A stretch of 34,845 nucleotides of DNA from positions 1 through 34,845 of the forward strand of contig NZ_JAGBLU010000027.1 of assembly GCF_017635265.1 (NCBI RefSeq). Direction: 5' to 3'. Every line of letters starts with the position of its first letter. The first letter of the stretch is position 1. The position numbers and the translations under genes were made by a program. The notes under the pieces are model-generated. The model saw nothing but the letters and a program-made list of their open reading frames with translations. It was not told the origin of the DNA and made no database searches. Shown here piece after piece: positions 32,901-34,845 of this stretch. The stretch comes from Butyrivibrio sp. Its GTDB lineage: Bacteria > Bacillota > Clostridia > Lachnospirales > Lachnospiraceae.

Positions 32901-33427
32901 ATACCTATTATATAAAAACTACAGATCAATCCCCAAAGGAGCTTAAAGCCAAATTATCTGAAATTCCGGGCGTTTCAACTGTTGATCTCACAAAAGATTT
33001 GAGAGATGGAAATATGGCTGTAGTTAGCTTATATAACACAGTCGTTGCTATAGTAATAATATTCTCAGTACTTCTTACATTTATGATTCTTTTAAACTTA
33101 AGTAACATACTTGTAGCTCATAGAATGAGAGAACTTCTTACCATGCGCGTAAATGGCTTTTACAATTCACAGGTTATAGGATATCTTGTGCGTGAGATTC
33201 TCCTGACTAATATTTTGTCCATGGTCATTGCACTTACATTTGGAATACCACTTACAGGAATCATCATCAAAAGCCTCGAAACTGACGCCTTTATGTTTGT
33301 AAGAAGTCCCTTTGCTTTTGCCTGGGCGGCATCAGTCGTAATAAATGCCCTGTTCTCCATAGTGATAAACTATATTGCTTTTAAAAAAGTTAATTTGGTT
33401 CCTCTTACCAGCATAAACAAATACTGA
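29912..33427 (+). CDS. Giant FtsX-type ABC permease with an extracytoplasmic coiled coil
   Basis: The 1171-residue protein begins with an amphipathic segment and TM1 (MLKVWLIDALRNIKVR, then a hydrophobic stretch at 17–38), followed by a MacB-like outer domain (about 45–230). A long, Glu/Lys/Ala-rich coiled coil of about 380 residues (250–635) comes next, then a first FtsX core with three helices (about 655–790), a helix at 830–855, a second outer domain, and a final FtsX core with three helices (about 1025–1165). This plan is typical of large Firmicute ABC exporters that act on cell-wall or peptide substrates. The ATG at 29912 has GTGGAG eight bases upstream; the frame extends further up but has no signal. 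It ends seven bases from the convergent ATPase stop. Confidence 0.9.
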   Translation: MLKVWLIDALRNIKVRIVSWLSIVTIVFIGTTLILGLYFGSSTVKKASSSFILQQNFKDFDISCNMGIKEDEIAKIKSFDGVNEVEGQISFPGELSLDNKSTGVTVLSTTEKISTPTVIEGTLPSSESECIVSYSALNKIGAKIGDEIIVNIASARFDGIISNKKYKITGIASHPDYMVNISTDYIVLPLSCFNTSTLSFDYSNVLIDADITEDTFSTSYKKRSTQIKSLLEDHIFSMSDERILTLNEELNNEYDNAKETINEELSKAKSELDKNINTFKSGIDTARITLENGEEELNTIKATAEKELAEAAAKIQSGEEEYNTMLTDGKSQLEQAEKDMEKELNDAKFQLFDAFLTLDASEKYLKEKEAEYAEGLEKLAEGKEKLNEGYAKYNETTSMLDSVINDSVIEETISILESIEGTEETIEILRDAEGKNTIERYQQLFVAYDNAPESFHDAFSNIGDIDYAIQQFSNLVNIKEELEEGQKKYDDSLEMLNEARQMLDQGWYDLQKGQEKLEEGKAELAKREPEARKQLEDAKNEFEEKKAEGAAKLEEARNTLSSKKIDADETIKTLEDKLLLAKDEYADQKEKGEKAIIEATLEYNNAKKEADNKLAEYMQQIETAKTTPCTYVVQSRDVNFPYVQTKSYMKAINGFFAAFTPLYASIIAIVCFFTMTIIIEEQTSQIGTCKAFGMHESEIMRKYIIFGVSAALLGAGTGIAGGFAIEKLLIHTMRNNLAFPLSGTGHNIPMIILLPSIEVLVTAIAVFWSCHKYIHCSAVGLINGNEPVKKYAKKAGKSFTNGVYFKLIIRNLFTDIGREIVSIVTIVICVFVVGFGIDIKLAYEGALSRQMFDIWHYDLSVTESGTITDEEKEYLKEAISEYETLYLPISAGVITKDNSQILTTIICVDNMENFEKFYTLKDEYGKNISLTDDGVLITKEMEEKNGLSKNDTLHLISGNLKDSEVNVQEAFMLYAGKTIIMTRDYYEKVFGQAPDPNTYYIKTTDQSPKELKAKLSEIPGVSTVDLTKDLRDGNMAVVSLYNTVVAIVIIFSVLLTFMILLNLSNILVAHRMRELLTMRVNGFYNSQVIGYLVREILLTNILSMVIALTFGIPLTGIIIKSLETDAFMFVRSPFAFAWAASVVINALFSIVINYIAFKKVNLVPLTSINKY

Positions 33428-33434
33428 TTAAAAA

Positions 33435-34643
33435 CTACCAGGAAAGATCTAAAGCGTGCACAGGCCACAGATTGACTCTGATACTTGATATTTTTCCATC
33501 TCTTACTCGTATGACTCTGTTAGCCATCTTGGCAATTTCTGCATTATGAGTAACCATAACCACTGCGGTGTGCCTCTTTGTAATAAGCTCTTCTATAAGC
33601 GCAAGAACCTCTTGCCCCGTTTCAAAATCAAGAGCCGCGGTAGGTTCATCTGCTAAAATGATTCTGGGGTTTTTTACTATTGCCCTTGCAATTGACACTC
33701 GCTGCTGTTGTCCTCCGCTCATCATTGAAGGATAATTGTTGGCACGGCTGCTAAGTCCAACCATATCAATAGCTTCTGCAGGATCAACAGGATCCTTGCA
33801 TATTTCAGATATAAACTTAACATTTTCAAGAGCTGTAAGATTGGGCATAAGATTATATGACTGAAAAATAAAGCCAATATAATTTCTCCTGAATTCAACC
33901 AGCTCTTTTTCTGTTGGGCGGGAAAAATCCTTGCCATCAAGAGTTATCTCTCCTGTTGTAGGACTATCCATACCTCCGATTATATTAAGAAGCGTTGTTT
34001 TACCACAACCACTCTCTCCCAATATTACAAGCAGTTCATTTTCATAAACATCAAGATCTACTCCCTTAAGGACATGGGTTACATCCATTCCGGAAGGGTA
34101 ATCTTTAGTAATACCTCGAAGAGTCATTATTGCTTTCTTGTCAGAATCTGCAACATAGGAATACCCATTTTCATTGATAAAAAGAGTGATGATTCCTGCA
34201 AAAGAATGAATAAGGGCTATATCCTCTTCCGGTATCTGATCCTTATCCATATTTACTATTTCAACACATCCAACTGTCTCTCTTCTATAAATCATAGGCA
34301 TAAAAAAAGCATTGCTAATCTCTATGCCGGATATCTCATCCTTTCCTCCGGGGAACCGTTCGTCTTTTGAAGTGTCAGAAATATGTATAGCCTCCTTAGC
34401 CTTACATGCTTCGCCAATTATTCCATGGTCCTTTTCAACTGAAAAACCTGCAATATTATCCTTTCCAATAGAAACTATGCTGTTTATCAGCCCTGTATCA
34501 TCATTTTTAAGCCATATTGCCCCTGAAGAAGCACCAATCTCTGAAACAAGTGCTTCAAATGCGTCTGTCAAAGCACTTTCCACATGCTCATCTTCAAGAA
34601 GCTGCATTATTTTCCATAGAACCTGTGTATTAATTCCTTTCAT
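33435..34643 (-). CDS. GAF-domain ABC transporter ATPase (LolD/MacB-like)
   Basis: Residues 1–165 form a GAF domain (SALTDAFEALVSEIGASSG, GFSVEKDHGIIGEACKAK, RRETVGCVEIVN), which usually binds a small ligand such as a nucleotide or redox cofactor. Residues 175–402 are an ABC ATPase: Walker A GESGCGKTT, Q-loop IFQSYNL, signature MSGGQQQRVSIARA, Walker B ILADEPTAALD and switch His VTHN, closest to the LolD/MacB/FtsE type that drives FtsX permeases. The FtsX permease is the neighbouring gene on the opposite strand. The ATG has AGGAG seven bases upstream and a good promoter lies before it. GAF at the N-terminus of an exporter ATPase is unusual. Confidence 0.92.
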   Translation of the reverse strand: MKGINTQVLWKIMQLLEDEHVESALTDAFEALVSEIGASSGAIWLKNDDTGLINSIVSIGKDNIAGFSVEKDHGIIGEACKAKEAIHISDTSKDERFPGGKDEISGIEISNAFFMPMIYRRETVGCVEIVNMDKDQIPEEDIALIHSFAGIITLFINENGYSYVADSDKKAIMTLRGITKDYPSGMDVTHVLKGVDLDVYENELLVILGESGCGKTTLLNIIGGMDSPTTGEITLDGKDFSRPTEKELVEFRRNYIGFIFQSYNLMPNLTALENVKFISEICKDPVDPAEAIDMVGLSSRANNYPSMMSGGQQQRVSIARAIVKNPRIILADEPTAALDFETGQEVLALIEELITKRHTAVVMVTHNAEIAKMANRVIRVRDGKISSIRVNLWPVHALDLSW

Positions 34644-34666
34644 TCCATCACTCCTTCTATAGATTA

Positions 34667-34695
34667 ATTGTACAAACTTTTTAACGGTATATCAA
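34667..34695 (-). promoter_or_regulatory. Promoter of the GAF-ABC ATPase gene
   Basis: On the – strand TTGATA (34690–34695), 17 nt, and TACAAT (34667–34672), with the ATG about 24 nt after the -10 box. This is a near-consensus sigma-A promoter. Confidence 0.75.
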
Positions 34696-34707
34696 ACACA
34701 ACTTTAA

Positions 34708-34726
34708 AAAAGTGCCTGCGGCACCT
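34708..34726 (-). terminator. Hairpin related to the carD-leader hairpin
   Basis: On the – strand AGGTGCC-GCA-GGCACT then TTTTTT: a short intrinsic terminator. It lies just upstream of the ATPase promoter and would stop a leftward transcript from the right. The same core occurs at 12690–12709. Confidence 0.55.
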
Positions 34727-34770
34727 CAACTCCCCTGCCCCTCACTCATGAGGGGTTAGGGTTGTTTTTT
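34727..34770 (+). terminator. Rightward terminator-like hairpin before the window edge
   Basis: CAA…CCC pairs with GGGTTG and, inside, CCCCTCA with TGAGGGG, followed by six T. It would stop a rightward transcript that has run through the ATPase gene, or it may be the end of a mobile element. Confidence 0.6.
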
Positions 34771-34796
34771 GCCCTAAATCCTTCATAATGATATCT

Positions 34797-34845
34797 ATGA
34801 AACGTAATACACTACAGGAACTGTTCCGAGATCACTATGAAGAAA
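34797..34845 (+). CDS. 5' end of a possible IS91-type transposase (cut by window edge)
   Basis: Sixteen codons are visible, reading MKRNTLQELFRDHYEE; I remember this start from Clostridial IS91-family Y2 (rolling-circle) transposases. No Shine-Dalgarno sequence is present; an in-frame ATG at 34788 is an alternative. The preceding 70 nt contain two hairpins, as the ends of IS91-type elements do. The identification is tentative because the gene continues beyond the window. Confidence 0.4.
   Translation, partial: MKRNTLQELFRDHYEE

Overview
The window looks like chromosomal DNA of a low-GC anaerobic Firmicute of the family Lachnospiraceae, most likely Butyrivibrio or Pseudobutyrivibrio. The assignment rests on gene content and on the rpmE–DUF1385–prmC–prfA and cysS–mrnC–rlmB–sigH orders, both usual in Clostridia. 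No database search was run, so every product name comes from reading motifs.

Layout. (1) 1–2500: accessory genes on the + strand (Rpn-like PD-(D/E)XK protein, DUF5721-like protein, stand-alone Hpt protein) ending in a 197-nt inverted repeat. (2) 2511–12621, all on the – strand: a housekeeping block of overlapping or closely packed genes, reading carD / alaX-L–azlC–azlD–ispF–cysS–mrnC–rlmB–sigH / rpmE–yqhQ–prmC–prfA. It joins translation quality control, tRNA charging, RNA maturation, an isoprenoid step, a branched-chain amino acid exporter and a sporulation-type sigma factor. (3) 12796–20416, – strand: GNAT acetyltransferase, an unknown small protein, a membrane EAL-domain c-di-GMP phosphodiesterase, a YetA/PcRGLX-like polysaccharide lyase candidate, an intracellular GH13 glycosidase and a PAP2 phosphatase.

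(4) 20440–23080 is a gene-poor island packed with structured repeats around a tRNA-Met(CAT). It holds three copies of a ~145-nt three-hairpin element (a fourth, partial copy lies between prmC and prfA), a 51-nt-period array of paired TTTACCC/GGGTAAA motifs, two copies of a ~180-nt nested-hairpin element around a small membrane-protein gene, and a 160-nt MITE-like inverted repeat. This is the part of the window least explained by known genes. (5) 23084–29737: methylglyoxal synthase, a MATE transporter with an apparently leaderless start, a second PAP2 phosphatase, a ferritin-like protein with an altered metal site, a YgjP-type metallopeptidase, and a two-gene lipid-related operon: a PlsC-like acyltransferase translationally coupled to a PAP2/IPC-synthase-like domain fused to an E2/CAT-like acyltransferase domain. 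(6) 29912–34643: a giant FtsX-type ABC permease and, convergent to it with seven bases between the stops, an ABC ATPase carrying an N-terminal GAF sensor domain. The right edge holds the first codons of what may be an IS91-type transposase.

The strongest candidates for something undescribed are the three-hairpin element with a covarying stem, the 51-nt periodic array, the PAP2–E2 fusion operon and the GAF–ABC/FtsX pair. Two genes (MATE, EAL), possibly three, have a TATAAT box placed so that transcription would begin at the start codon.
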